Source of the DNA: OFTM10 sp964196195 | GTDB lineage: Bacteria; Actinomycetota; Acidimicrobiia; Acidimicrobiales; Aldehydirespiratoraceae | Direction of reading: 5' to 3' | Assembly (NCBI GenBank): GCA_964196195.1 | Contig: CAXMSE010000014.1 | Coordinates: 1-64,000 of the forward strand | Length of the DNA: 64,000 nt | Part shown: one piece after another, positions 34,853 to 45,591 of the stretch | How positions within the stretch are numbered: position 1 is the stretch's first letter | Layout of the letters: each line of letters begins with the position of its first letter | The notes under the pieces: generated by a model | Seen by the model: only the letters and a program-made list of their open reading frames with translations | What the model was told of the DNA's origin: nothing | The model's database searches: none | Program-made: the position numbers and the translations under genes

Positions 34853-36889
34853 TCAGCCCACATGCGACTTGGCGACTTCAAGGAGATCCTGTACTGCCGC
34901 GCCGAGGGAGGCGACAATCACCACACGGTCATCCTTGACGGCCACCACGACCGGATCTTCGCCATCGCCGATCAGATAGATGAATGTCAGATTTGGTCCT
35001 ACATCCAGCGGAACAACATCCTCGTGGACAGCCAGGAATTGCCCCACCCCTGTGGCATCGTCGGCTGTGGGGGTGACGAGCACCGTGAGGGCAAAGTCAC
35101 CAGAAGGACTCCTCACCGTTGCCCCAACGCCGCGCTCGACCGGCACATCATCGATTATCGGTGCCCACAGAGCGACCTCAGCGGCCGCACTCTCCTGGTC
35201 GAGGTCGAACGCGAATGTGAGCTCGAGCTCGCCGAGCAGGTCACCGTTGGTGAGAGCGGCGTACGCGGCCGACGGGCCGGGCGCAGCCGGGGCATCGTCG
35301 CCGAACACGGAAGTCGGCGAGAAGGGGTCGACGCCGCTGAGCAGTGGGCCGTCGAGTCCGTCACCCAGGTCGAGCATTCCGTCCACAACCGTGACGAGAT
35401 CATCGGTCGACAATGAGCGCACCAGACGTGAGAACGTCTCGGCTCCGGTGCGGGTAGGTGAGATGAACCACCGATCGTCGACTCGGTGGGTCACCACCGA
35501 GACCGTCGTGAAGTTCTCGAACAACGCCACAAGCCCATCGCTCAGGCCAGTGTCGGCAAGTTCACCGAAGCACGCCCCGTTCGAATCGATGCCAGACGCG
35601 TCCTGCCTGGTCGTGGTGAAGCAGCCGGCGTCGGACTCGATGTCGATCCGGTAGGGGTCTCCCCAGAAGTCGACGTCGGAAAACGTCACCTGCATCGCGC
35701 CGCCCCGCACCTCGATATCAAGAGACCCGGTTTCTCCTCTGGCTTCGAGATCGAAGCCTCCCACCTCGGTGGTGGCCACATCACCGTCGGTGACGGTGGT
35801 CGACACGTCGAGTAACTCGACCTCCCAGCTCCAGCCCGATTCCTCCAGGCCAACGAGTATCTCGTTGGCCGCTCGGGTTGCCCCGTCGAGGAATAGAGGC
35901 GAGTAGTCGTAGATGGCCCTGGCTTCCTCAGGGTCGAGCATCCCGATCATCCGGCGAACATCCAGCCTCAATAGCTCCTCCGAGAACCGGCTGATGGCCT
36001 CGTCCGGCGACGCGGCGCCGATCTGGGCGGGTCGACGACCGAGGTCGGGCAGGGGTTGATCTGCATCTATCCGAGCATTCTCGGCGACGGAGTACCAGAG
36101 GCTGAGATACCACCTGCCGTCACGCTCGACCGCGACGATCGGAGCAGAGGACGGGCCCAACTCGCGGGCCTCTGACTCGCCTGACGCGAGCCAACCGTCG
36201 GGGAGACGGTCCACCTGGACCGAACCCCACGGGAGCCGGGCGCCATCGATCGACCCGGAAACCACAGCCCGCTCGACAAAGAGGTGAGCGAGACCCGATC
36301 GAGGAAATTCCTCCCTCACGTCGAGTTCGTCGAAGGCGAGGTCGATTCCGCGCAGCGAGGAGAGGTCGAGATCGTCGGCCAACACCTCGAGTCGCACGAG
36401 CTCGTCGGCGAGATCGAAGCCGGCCGCGATGAGGGTGTCGCGCTCACTCGGCTCAATCAATTCCGAGGCCGCGAGGAGGTCGCCCGAAGACAGAGCCATC
36501 AGCATCGACTCCAACGCCTCCGCCGGCGTATCGGCACCGCCGGTGGCACTGCCGGCGTTGAAGGCCAGGAATCCACCACCGCCGATCAGGACGAGTGCGG
36601 CGATGAGGGCGACACTCTTGGCGACCCACCTGCTCCCCACGGCGGCTTCGGCCACGACCGGCCCGACCGATACAGACTCCACCGACGGAGGTGACTCCTC
36701 GGGTGGGGCACTCGGGAGTGAGGTCGGAGCATCGAGAAGGGGCGGTGGCGACTCAGGAGGCGCCACCGCCGCTTGTTCGGTGTTCCGCGCCAAGGGGCTC
36801 TCTTCAAGCGGAGGGTCGGGCGGGCGCGGAGCGGAGACCGGTTCGCCGTCGGCGGGTGCCCACGGGCTCTGGTCGTGATCGTCGCTCAC
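34853..36889 (-). CDS. single-pass membrane protein with repeated extracytoplasmic modules
   Basis: 678 residues. A Pro/Ser/Glu-rich cytoplasmic N-terminus (1-85) is followed by one membrane helix (about 89-110) and a large outer domain. Two related segments open successive modules: ADTPAEALESMLMALSSGD near residue 120 and ASPDEAISRFSEELLRLD near 290. Both look like NTF2-like stress-type folds. A disulfide is possible between GCFTTT and GACFGE. No catalytic motif seen. It overlaps the upstream membrane-protein gene by 4 bp. Function unknown; an envelope role is inferred from topology only. Confidence 0.75.
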   Translation of the reverse strand: MSDDHDQSPWAPADGEPVSAPRPPDPPLEESPLARNTEQAAVAPPESPPPLLDAPTSLPSAPPEESPPSVESVSVGPVVAEAAVGSRWVAKSVALIAALVLIGGGGFLAFNAGSATGGADTPAEALESMLMALSSGDLLAASELIEPSERDTLIAAGFDLADELVRLEVLADDLDLSSLRGIDLAFDELDVREEFPRSGLAHLFVERAVVSGSIDGARLPWGSVQVDRLPDGWLASGESEARELGPSSAPIVAVERDGRWYLSLWYSVAENARIDADQPLPDLGRRPAQIGAASPDEAISRFSEELLRLDVRRMIGMLDPEEARAIYDYSPLFLDGATRAANEILVGLEESGWSWEVELLDVSTTVTDGDVATTEVGGFDLEARGETGSLDIEVRGGAMQVTFSDVDFWGDPYRIDIESDAGCFTTTRQDASGIDSNGACFGELADTGLSDGLVALFENFTTVSVVTHRVDDRWFISPTRTGAETFSRLVRSLSTDDLVTVVDGMLDLGDGLDGPLLSGVDPFSPTSVFGDDAPAAPGPSAAYAALTNGDLLGELELTFAFDLDQESAAAEVALWAPIIDDVPVERGVGATVRSPSGDFALTVLVTPTADDATGVGQFLAVHEDVVPLDVGPNLTFIYLIGDGEDPVVVAVKDDRVVIVASLGAAVQDLLEVAKSHVG

Positions 36890-37311
36890 TCAGCGGTGCC
36901 CTTCCCCCTCGATTCGTGTGTCATGAGTATCAGAATCGCACCGGTTGTGGCCATCAGGCCGGCGAGGACCCCTGCGACAGCTCCCCACCTCACCGGTAGC
37001 GACGAGCGGGCCACGATCACCGCCGCCGCCAACATCGCCGGCCCGATCGGCAGCAACGCCCACGCAGCCACAATGGGACGTTGCCAGGCCACCGCCACCA
37101 GGGCTGCGGCAGCCAAGACGACAACCAGGTACCAGGCGAGCACGGCCGCCGGCCGCTGCCACCCGCTGATCACCTCGAGCACCCCTGCCGAACCCAACAG
37201 CTCGATACTCGAGCGGTCGGTGTCGCCGCTGCGCGCCCAGGGGGCGAGAAGGGCGAACGCGGCGAGCAGGCCCGCCGTTGTTCCCCACCACCCGAGCCTG
37301 CTCCTACTCAC
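36886..37311 (-). CDS. small four-helix membrane protein
   Basis: 141 residues with four hydrophobic segments (about 11-25, 57-75, 80-100, 108-130) and a polar first loop (ARSGDTDRSS). No family recognised. GTG 37311 is supported by TACTCT 6 nt upstream (37318-37323). It is translationally coupled (4-bp overlap) to the downstream 678-residue membrane protein and probably works with it. It lies behind the groEL terminators. Confidence 0.7.
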   Translation of the reverse strand: MSRSRLGWWGTTAGLLAAFALLAPWARSGDTDRSSIELLGSAGVLEVISGWQRPAAVLAWYLVVVLAAAALVAVAWQRPIVAAWALLPIGPAMLAAAVIVARSSLPVRWGAVAGVLAGLMATTGAILILMTHESRGKGTAE

Positions 37312-37335
37312 TGGCGCAGAGTACCCAAAACGCGA

Positions 37336-37364
37336 AACGGTCCGGGCAACAGGCCCGGACCGTT
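37336..37364 (-). terminator. groEL rho-independent terminator
   Basis: A perfect 12-bp stem (37336-37347 with 37353-37364) with a 5-nt loop. In the groEL direction it is followed by a T-containing tail (TTTCGCGTTTT). Confidence 0.8.
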
Positions 37365-37376
37365 CCAATCCTCGGG

Positions 37377-37428
37377 GGTTTTCTGAGCGCTGCCGCGCGC
37401 TATGCGCGCGTAGCGGGTCAGAAAAACC
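37377..37428 (-). terminator. long hairpin directly behind groEL
   Basis: Outer arms 37377-37386 and 37418-37428 pair through GGTTTTCTGA/TCAGAAAAACC. An inner perfect 7-bp stem CGCGCGC/GCGCGCG (37394-37400, 37404-37410) has a TAT loop. It begins 12 nt after the groEL stop. It may stabilise the mRNA 3' end or assist the following terminator. Confidence 0.6.
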
Positions 37429-37440
37429 GGGGGGAGGGAA

Positions 37441-39096
<1,656 letters not shown>

Positions 39097-39107
39097 GTGG
39101 TCGGACC

Positions 39108-39398
39108 TCAGCCCATCTTGGCGAGTACGTCGCGGGCGTTGAGGATCAGCAGATCTTCGCCCTCGACGGTGATCTCGGTGCCGCCGTACTTGCTGTAGAC
39201 GACGATGTCGCCCACCGAAACGTCGACCGGGATGATGTCGCCGGTCTGATCGGAGCGACGGCCGGGGCCGACCGCGATGACTTCACCCTGCTGGGGCTTT
39301 TCCTGGGCGGTGTCGGGAATGACCAGACCGCTGGCGGTTGTGGACTCCGCTTCACTGGAGCGGACCACAATACGGTCCTCAAGGGGCTGCAGACTCAT
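39108..39398 (-). CDS. groES: co-chaperonin GroES (10 kDa)
   Basis: 96-residue lid of the GroEL chamber: PLEDRIVVR start, the mobile loop around TTASGLVIP, and IVVYSKYGGTEI near the C-terminus. ATG 39398 has a GGAGG ribosome-binding site 6 nt away. First gene of the operon, 52 bp downstream of CIRCE. Confidence 0.97.
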   Translation of the reverse strand: MSLQPLEDRIVVRSSEAESTTASGLVIPDTAQEKPQQGEVIAVGPGRRSDQTGDIIPVDVSVGDIVVYSKYGGTEITVEGEDLLILNARDVLAKMG

Positions 39399-39449
39399 TC
39401 GATCCTCCGAGATCGGTCGTTGCGCGAGCCGAGAGGCCCAACGCGGCTA

Positions 39450-39476
39450 TTAGCACTCTCATGTGCCGAGTGCTAA
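39450..39476 (-). promoter_or_regulatory. CIRCE operator (HrcA binding site)
   Basis: A perfect inverted repeat TTAGCACTC-N9-GAGTGCTAA, which is exactly the CIRCE consensus. Its first base overlaps the groES -10 box, so HrcA binding would block promoter use. No hrcA is in the window. Confidence 0.97.
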
Positions 39477-39504
39477 CGATAGAACCCCGACCCCGCGTAG
39501 ACAA
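39476..39504 (-). promoter_or_regulatory. groES promoter
   Basis: On the minus strand, -35 TTGTCT (39499-39504), 17-bp spacer and -10 TATCGT (39476-39481) adjoin CIRCE. Best vegetative-type promoter in the window. Confidence 0.8.
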
Positions 39505-39756
39505 CCCGGATCAGCCCCTCTCGGGTACCACCTCGGTCATTGCGATGTTGCACGAATCACCCCGGTCGCGGGCGATCGAGTGGGCCTCGTTGGCCACCTC
39601 GAGAATCCCTCGGGCATCCGTTGAGCTTCCACGAGCTGTTGTTGGCTGAGTTCCTCACCGATTCGACGACCTACAACCTCGGTGAGAGTGAGCGTGGCAA
39701 TCGCCGCGGGAACGGTGATGGTAAGGGTCGGCAAGGCCGAATGACCCGGGCCGGTC
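39505..39756 (-). other. non-coding gap between tsaD and the groES promoter with coding-like fragments
   Basis: No intact gene. On the minus strand two overlapping frames look coding-like in turn. One contains AIATLTLTEVVGRRIGEEL and ends in unlikely sequence. Another, about 20 codons later, reads GILEVANEAHSIARDRG and ends ERG before a stop. Joining them needs a frameshift. It may be a decayed small gene or chance. Confidence 0.25.
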
Positions 39757-40757
<1,001 letters not shown>

Positions 40758-40761
<4 letters not shown>

Positions 40762-41300
40762 GGTCGAGCCTCTCCCGGGCCTGTTGTGTGGTCGAACCCT
40801 TCCTGCACTGCCGACAAGCGCCGACCGACCTCATCACTCTGGAGATCGTGGAGCCACATCACCAGGGCATCATCGACCGGGTTTGTGTAGTAGCGGCGGC
40901 GCATCCCTGCGGGCTGAAATCCGAACCGGGCGTATAGGCGCTGGGTGCGACGAGCGGTGGCGCGCACCTCGAGGGTGGCCGACACCGATCCGAAACCGAG
41001 CGCCACGGCGAGGAGGTCGGAAACGAGACGGGTAGCGATGCCGGTCCCCTGGCGGTCGGGATGCACGGCGACAGTGGTGACGTGCACCTCGTCGAGGACA
41101 AAGAGAAGCCCTGCGTGCCCGACGATCATGTCGTCGACCCTCGCCACAACGTGATGCCTCGTGGTCTCAGACAGCTCGTAGCGCCACGTGGCCGCCGACC
41201 AAGGGGCGCTGTAGCAGAGCCGATCGATGGCACGCACCGCTTCGATATGACGCTTCGCCATCTTCTCGATGACGAGCCGGTGGGCTGTGGCTTGGCTCAT
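40758..41300 (-). CDS. rimI: ribosomal-protein-alanine N-acetyltransferase (RimI-like GNAT)
   Basis: 180-residue GNAT acetyltransferase. The core is VTTVAVHPDRQGTGIATRLV (acetyl-CoA loop RQGTGIA), followed by LEVRATARRTQRLYARFGF and a YYTNPVDDALVMW end, as in RimI. ATG 41300 is chosen because its A is shared with the tsaB stop (TGATG). Between tsaB and tsaD is the usual actinobacterial position. Target is presumably the S18 N-terminus or TsaD-linked. Confidence 0.9.
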
Positions 41301-41995
41301 CAACCCGCCTTCGTTTCCCATTTGGCCTCTGCGTCGGGGCGGCGGAGATAGAGCGGCTTTATCTGATCGGGCCTCACGAACTCCTCTCGGAGCGCTAGGG
41401 CATGCGCGAGCATCACCAGAGACGAGGCAGATGGGAAGGCGAGGCGGTTATCGGCGATCTCGACGCCGCTCACATTCTCGAAGACGCCGTGGTTGTGCAG
41501 GGCGCCATCGCCGACCAACAGGACCTCGTCGTGTTCGGCAACGATGTCGGAGAGGAGGTCGTCGGGAGTGGCCACCCCGGGCTCGGTCATGCGCTGAACC
41601 CCTCCGGGCACGGCGCGGTAGGTGGCGTGGAAGACCTCACCACGACGTGCATCGACCGCGGCGACGATGGCTCTGTGGGTGTGGGCCACCGGGAACGCGA
41701 GGAGATCGAGTGAGGTGACGCCGATCATCGGCACGTGAAGGGTGTGGGCCATGGCCAATGCTGTGGTGACGCCCACTCTCAGCCCGGTGTACAGCCCGGG
41801 GCCGATATCAACAGCAATCGCCCCGACCTCGGCCAGTTCGATGCCGGCCTGCTCAGCAATGAAACGGATCTGGGGGGCGAGCGACTCGGCATGGCGTCGG
41901 CCCCGCGCCGAGTGCGTCGACGCGATCACGCCTTCGTGGCCGCCAATCGCACAGCCCACCTGGGCGGTGGCCGACTCGATGCCGAGGATCAACAT
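41300..41995 (-). CDS. tsaB: t6A synthesis protein TsaB
   Basis: 231-residue ASKHA-fold partner that activates TsaD. It has the ILGIESATAQVGCA start, the IGPGLYTGLRVG motif and the AAVDARRGEVFHATY strand. ATG 41995 is chosen from the homology start; ATG 42010 is possible. It overlaps tsaE by 7 bp and rimI by 1 bp. Confidence 0.94.
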   Translation of the reverse strand: MLILGIESATAQVGCAIGGHEGVIASTHSARGRRHAESLAPQIRFIAEQAGIELAEVGAIAVDIGPGLYTGLRVGVTTALAMAHTLHVPMIGVTSLDLLAFPVAHTHRAIVAAVDARRGEVFHATYRAVPGGVQRMTEPGVATPDDLLSDIVAEHDEVLLVGDGALHNHGVFENVSGVEIADNRLAFPSASSLVMLAHALALREEFVRPDQIKPLYLRRPDAEAKWETKAG

Positions 41996-42474
41996 GGCTC
42001 GCACCTCCATACTGAAAGGGCCTTGGCCAGGATGCCGCGGCGAGCGCCCCACGAGGGTCCGACGCAAGCGATGTCGAGGAGTCGGTCGTCGTCGCCCTCG
42101 CCGAGGACGATGCGGATCTCCAGGCGATCACCGGGCAAGGCGGCAAGGATGTTGTCGCCCCATTCCACCAGGGTGACACCATCCTCGAGAAGTTCCGGCA
42201 GGGCGAGGTCGTCGGCTTCGGCGATTGCCTCCACCCGATAGGCATCGAGGTGGTTGACAACGATTCGACCCACATAACGGTTGGCCAGGGTGAAGGTGGG
42301 GCTGGTGACGGGCCCATCCACCCCCAAAGCCCGAGCAAACCCCTGGACGAAGGCTGTCTTGCCCGCACCGAGGTCGCCCATGAGCATCAGGAGATCGCCG
42401 TGGGCGACCGAACCGGCGACGGCCGCTGCGAGTTCTCTGGTCTGCTCGACCCGATCGGTTGCGCACTTGATCAT
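41989..42474 (-). CDS. tsaE: t6A synthesis ATPase TsaE
   Basis: 161-residue P-loop ATPase that completes the TsaBDE complex. Walker A is GDLGAGKT (33-40), then SPTFTLANRY (switch-like) and HLDAYRV, with VEWGDNI near the C-terminus. ATG 42474 has GGAGAC 6-7 nt upstream. First gene of the t6A cluster, 22 bp behind the P1 peptidase gene. Confidence 0.95.
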   Translation of the reverse strand: MIKCATDRVEQTRELAAAVAGSVAHGDLLMLMGDLGAGKTAFVQGFARALGVDGPVTSPTFTLANRYVGRIVVNHLDAYRVEAIAEADDLALPELLEDGVTLVEWGDNILAALPGDRLEIRIVLGEGDDDRLLDIACVGPSWGARRGILAKALSVWRCEPC

Positions 42475-42496
42475 CGCCGTCTCCAGATGCCGATCA

Positions 42497-43360
42497 TCAA
42501 GGATCGAGCGTAGCGACACCGGCACGAATGGCCTGCTCCACGGCGGCGACCGCCAGCAGTCGGACATGGTCGACATCCGACTCGACTCCACCGGTGCCGG
42601 CAGCCACGAATCCATCGCCATCGGAACGCATGTGGGGCGGCACGATCGCACGGGCGAGGCCGTCGTGGGCACCCTGGGCCACCACCAGGCATTCGGTCTT
42701 GGTGAGCCGGGCGTTGGTGACAACGACACCGATGGTGGTGTTGCCGAACTGCTCTCGGTCGGGCCACGACAACTCACCGGCCGCTATCGCCGACATCGTC
42801 GTGTCGTCGTCGATGTCGCCCGCTGCGTTCACGGCGACGATCGCGGCCACCACCAACTCGCCGGAACGAGCAAGGTGGATCCCCAACCCTCCGGGACGGG
42901 CCCGCTCAGGCCCTCGCCACTTTCCCACCGTCGCCCCCGAACCGGCACCCACCCCGCCTACTGCCGGGCAAGAGGTTGCGTCGGCAAGGGCTCGGCGACC
43001 GGAGTCGGCATCGGGGCGCACCGAGGCCGAACCGACCGCGAGGTCGTACAGCGACAGGCCCACCACAATGGGCACGACCCCTGCCGGGGTGGGATAACCC
43101 TGTCCGTCCGCTTCGAGGGCAGAGACCACACCATCCGCGGCGGAGAGGCCGAAAGCGGAGCCTCCGCTCAGAACCACCGCATCGAGTCGGTCGACCGTTC
43201 GCGCCGGATCGAGGAGCTCGAACTCGCGGGTGGCGGGGGCACCACCACGGATCTCACCCGACGCCGTGGTGCCTTCGGGAAAGCGCACGACGGTACAGCC
43301 GGTGCGGGCGTCGAGGTCGCTCCAATGACCGACGGTGACGCCGGGAATCTCGATGTCCAC
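42497..43360 (-). CDS. P1-family (DmpA/BapA-like) aminopeptidase
   Basis: 287-residue N-terminal-nucleophile enzyme. It starts IEIPGVTVGHWSD. The autocleavage site region FGNTTIGVVVTNA carries the Thr-Thr pair used as nucleophile in actinobacterial members, and VVLSGGSAFGLSAADGV is the family motif. It should self-cleave into two chains and hydrolyse N-terminal residues or beta-peptides. GTG 43360 is supported by TAGCGT 6 nt upstream (43367-43372). It lies 9 bp after the glycosyltransferase stop. Confidence 0.88.
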   Translation of the reverse strand: MDIEIPGVTVGHWSDLDARTGCTVVRFPEGTTASGEIRGGAPATREFELLDPARTVDRLDAVVLSGGSAFGLSAADGVVSALEADGQGYPTPAGVVPIVVGLSLYDLAVGSASVRPDADSGRRALADATSCPAVGGVGAGSGATVGKWRGPERARPGGLGIHLARSGELVVAAIVAVNAAGDIDDDTTMSAIAAGELSWPDREQFGNTTIGVVVTNARLTKTECLVVAQGAHDGLARAIVPPHMRSDGDGFVAAGTGGVESDVDHVRLLAVAAVEQAIRAGVATLDP

Positions 43361-43369
43361 ACCACGACG

Positions 43370-44497
43370 CTAGTTGGTGGATACTCCACTCCCCGCCACC
43401 AGACTCTCCACGCGGTCGTCGTAGTGGGCGGCCACCTTGGACCAATCGAATCGCATCATCGAGTCGGCGAGTCCGGCGATCGCATCGCTACCGCGGGCTA
43501 CGGCCTGGACGGTTTCGCGGAGGCGGCGCGTGAGCCCGCCCGGCTCATACAGCGCCGCCTCGTGGAAGCGGGGCGGAATCACCTCTGGATAGGCCAGTCC
43601 GGCCGGCACCACAGGCCACGCTCCTGCCGCGATCGCTTCCGCCAACGCGATCCCGAAGAACTCGTTTCGCGCCGCCGACACCACCACGGCCGCCCGGGAA
43701 AGAAGTGCCTCGTATTCGGGCCGGGGAAGAGTTCCCCGAAATCGAAGACGCGGGCCGAGCCGGTCGAGCAGGGGGGCGAGCGCCTCGGCCTCCCCCGCCG
43801 TGTCGTCTCCCACCACTGCCACCTCGAACTCGAGTTCCTCGTCGGCAAGGCGGGTGAGGGCGCGAAGAACCGCGCCCACATCCTTGTCGTGGTGCCAACG
43901 CTGGTTGGAGAGGACTAGGGGCGGATCCTGGCCGGCGGCGCGGCCACCGGCGATCAGACCGGAGGCATCGATTCCCACCGGGCAGACCGACATCCGTCGA
44001 CCGACGCTCGCCAGCAGGTGGCTGTGATCGTGATCAGGCACCGCCTCGAGCATGCCAGGAAGCGAGGCGAGCAGATCGTCTCGATGAAACCCAGAGTTGC
44101 ACCAGATCTCATCAGCAACAAGGAGGCTGCGCCAGTTGGTCCACGCCAGCCCCTGGTCGAGTGCCTCGCCGGGCTGGCGCGGGTAGGTGAGTTGGTTCTC
44201 GTGCATGTAGATGATCGTGGGTACCGCGCCGAGGGAGCGACGAGTGAGCCCCAGAAAGGCGGCCAGGTCGAGCATGTCGGTGCCCACCACCACATCGGGG
44301 CATTCGTTCGCCTGAACCCACCGGCTGGCGGCTTCGGCCAGGGTCACCGCGCCGCCCCGCATTCGCCACCGCCAGGCCCGGGCCTCGTGGCCGAGGATCT
44401 CGATCCGATGCCGGCTGGTGCGCTGCCATCCCTCGGCCCAGGATCGGTGGGAGCCGCCATTGAACGGTTCCACGAGGAGAACCGTGAGTGGATTCAC
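43370..44497 (-). CDS. glycosyltransferase like tRNA-queuosine mannosyltransferase (DUF3524)
   Basis: 375 residues of GT-B fold. The N-terminal half has VEPFNGGSHRSWAEG and ARAWRWRMRGGA, the marks of DUF3524, the domain of animal GTDC1/QTMAN that mannosylates queuosine in tRNA(Asp). YMHENQLTYP and the GT4-type donor region (NEFFGIALAEAIAAG) follow. It may act on queuosine-tRNA or another acceptor; bacterial members are little studied. ATG 44497 overlaps the alr stop by 4 bp. Confidence 0.85.
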   Translation of the reverse strand: MNPLTVLLVEPFNGGSHRSWAEGWQRTSRHRIEILGHEARAWRWRMRGGAVTLAEAASRWVQANECPDVVVGTDMLDLAAFLGLTRRSLGAVPTIIYMHENQLTYPRQPGEALDQGLAWTNWRSLLVADEIWCNSGFHRDDLLASLPGMLEAVPDHDHSHLLASVGRRMSVCPVGIDASGLIAGGRAAGQDPPLVLSNQRWHHDKDVGAVLRALTRLADEELEFEVAVVGDDTAGEAEALAPLLDRLGPRLRFRGTLPRPEYEALLSRAAVVVSAARNEFFGIALAEAIAAGAWPVVPAGLAYPEVIPPRFHEAALYEPGGLTRRLRETVQAVARGSDAIAGLADSMMRFDWSKVAAHYDDRVESLVAGSGVSTN

Positions 44498-45591
44498 TGA
44501 TGGACGCGCTCGGCGCGTCGCCCGATGGAGGTGAGCACTTCGTAACCGATCGTGCCGATCCGCGCCGCGATCTCGTTGACCTCGATCTGCTCGTCGCCCT
44601 GGGCGCCTATCAGAACCACCTCATCGCCCTCGGCGGTGGTGTCGTCGACGAGCACCATGCATTGATCCATGGTGACGTTTCCGACGATGCGACGACGCCG
44701 ACCTCCGATCAAGACCTCGACGCCGGCCTCGTTCGACGAACGCCTGAGCCCGTCGGCGTAGCCAACCGGCACGGTGGCGATACGACTCGGCGAGCTCGCG
44801 GTCCAGCGGCGCCCGTACGAAACGGTTTCGCCGGCCGAAACCATGCGCAACGCGGTTACAACAGTGCGAAGCGTCAGCGCGGGCGACAGCGGCACCACGC
44901 CTTCGAGGCCAGGAACGGGGGCCACGCCGTACATCGCGATCCCGACCCGCACCAGGTCGTGGCGCGATCGTGGATGAACGAGGGCCGCGGCTGAGTTGGC
45001 GGCATGGGTGAGGGGTGGACGCAAGGAGGCCGCGGCAAGCTCGTCGAGGGCCCGATCGAAAAGATCGAGTTGGGCGGCGGTGAACGGGTCGTCGGGGTCG
45101 TCGGCGACGGCCATGTGGGTCCATACTCCTTCGAGACCGACCCCCGCGGTGTCGGCGACGAGTCGGGCGACGGTCACGACGTCGTCGGGATCGACCCCCA
45201 TGCGGTGCATCCCGGTGTCGACCTTCAGATGAACCGGCACCTGTCGTGCGAGCCCGGCGGCCGCGGCCACGCCCGCGGCCGAGCACACCGTGAGCCGCAC
45301 GCCGTTCGGAAGCTGCTCACCGAACACCGCGAGTTCCTTCCCTGGTCGCTCCGCGAGGACCAGGATCGGAGTATCGCCGGGAACCGAGCGCCCCACCTCG
45401 ACAGCTTCGGCAGCGGTTGCCACTGCAAGCCAGGTGGCCCCGGCGTCGAGGGCTGCACGGGCGACGGCCGGCGCGCCATGACCGTAAGCATCGGCTTTCA
45501 CCACCGCGCACACGGGCGTGCCCGCGTGGGCGCCAATATTGACGATGTTCGCGCGGAGGGCCGACAGATCGATCTCAGCGGTGATGGTCAT
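44494..45591 (-). CDS. alr: alanine racemase
   Basis: 365-residue PLP enzyme making D-alanine for peptidoglycan. The PLP Lys32 lies in VVKADAYGHG. HLKVDTGMHRMG and the second catalytic region VRVGIAMYGVAP follow, and the C-terminal beta-domain has GNVTMDQCMV. ATG 45591 is chosen; the frame is open upstream but homology begins here. It overlaps nnrD by 17 bp and the glycosyltransferase by 4 bp. Confidence 0.96.
   Translation of the reverse strand: MTITAEIDLSALRANIVNIGAHAGTPVCAVVKADAYGHGAPAVARAALDAGATWLAVATAAEAVEVGRSVPGDTPILVLAERPGKELAVFGEQLPNGVRLTVCSAAGVAAAAGLARQVPVHLKVDTGMHRMGVDPDDVVTVARLVADTAGVGLEGVWTHMAVADDPDDPFTAAQLDLFDRALDELAAASLRPPLTHAANSAAALVHPRSRHDLVRVGIAMYGVAPVPGLEGVVPLSPALTLRTVVTALRMVSAGETVSYGRRWTASSPSRIATVPVGYADGLRRSSNEAGVEVLIGGRRRRIVGNVTMDQCMVLVDDTTAEGDEVVLIGAQGDEQIEVNEIAARIGTIGYEVLTSIGRRAERVHQ

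Noticed and set aside
42281..43918. Long plus-strand open frame spanning tsaE, the P1 peptidase and the glycosyltransferase
   Set aside because: It crosses three well-supported genes antisense and shows no family motif.
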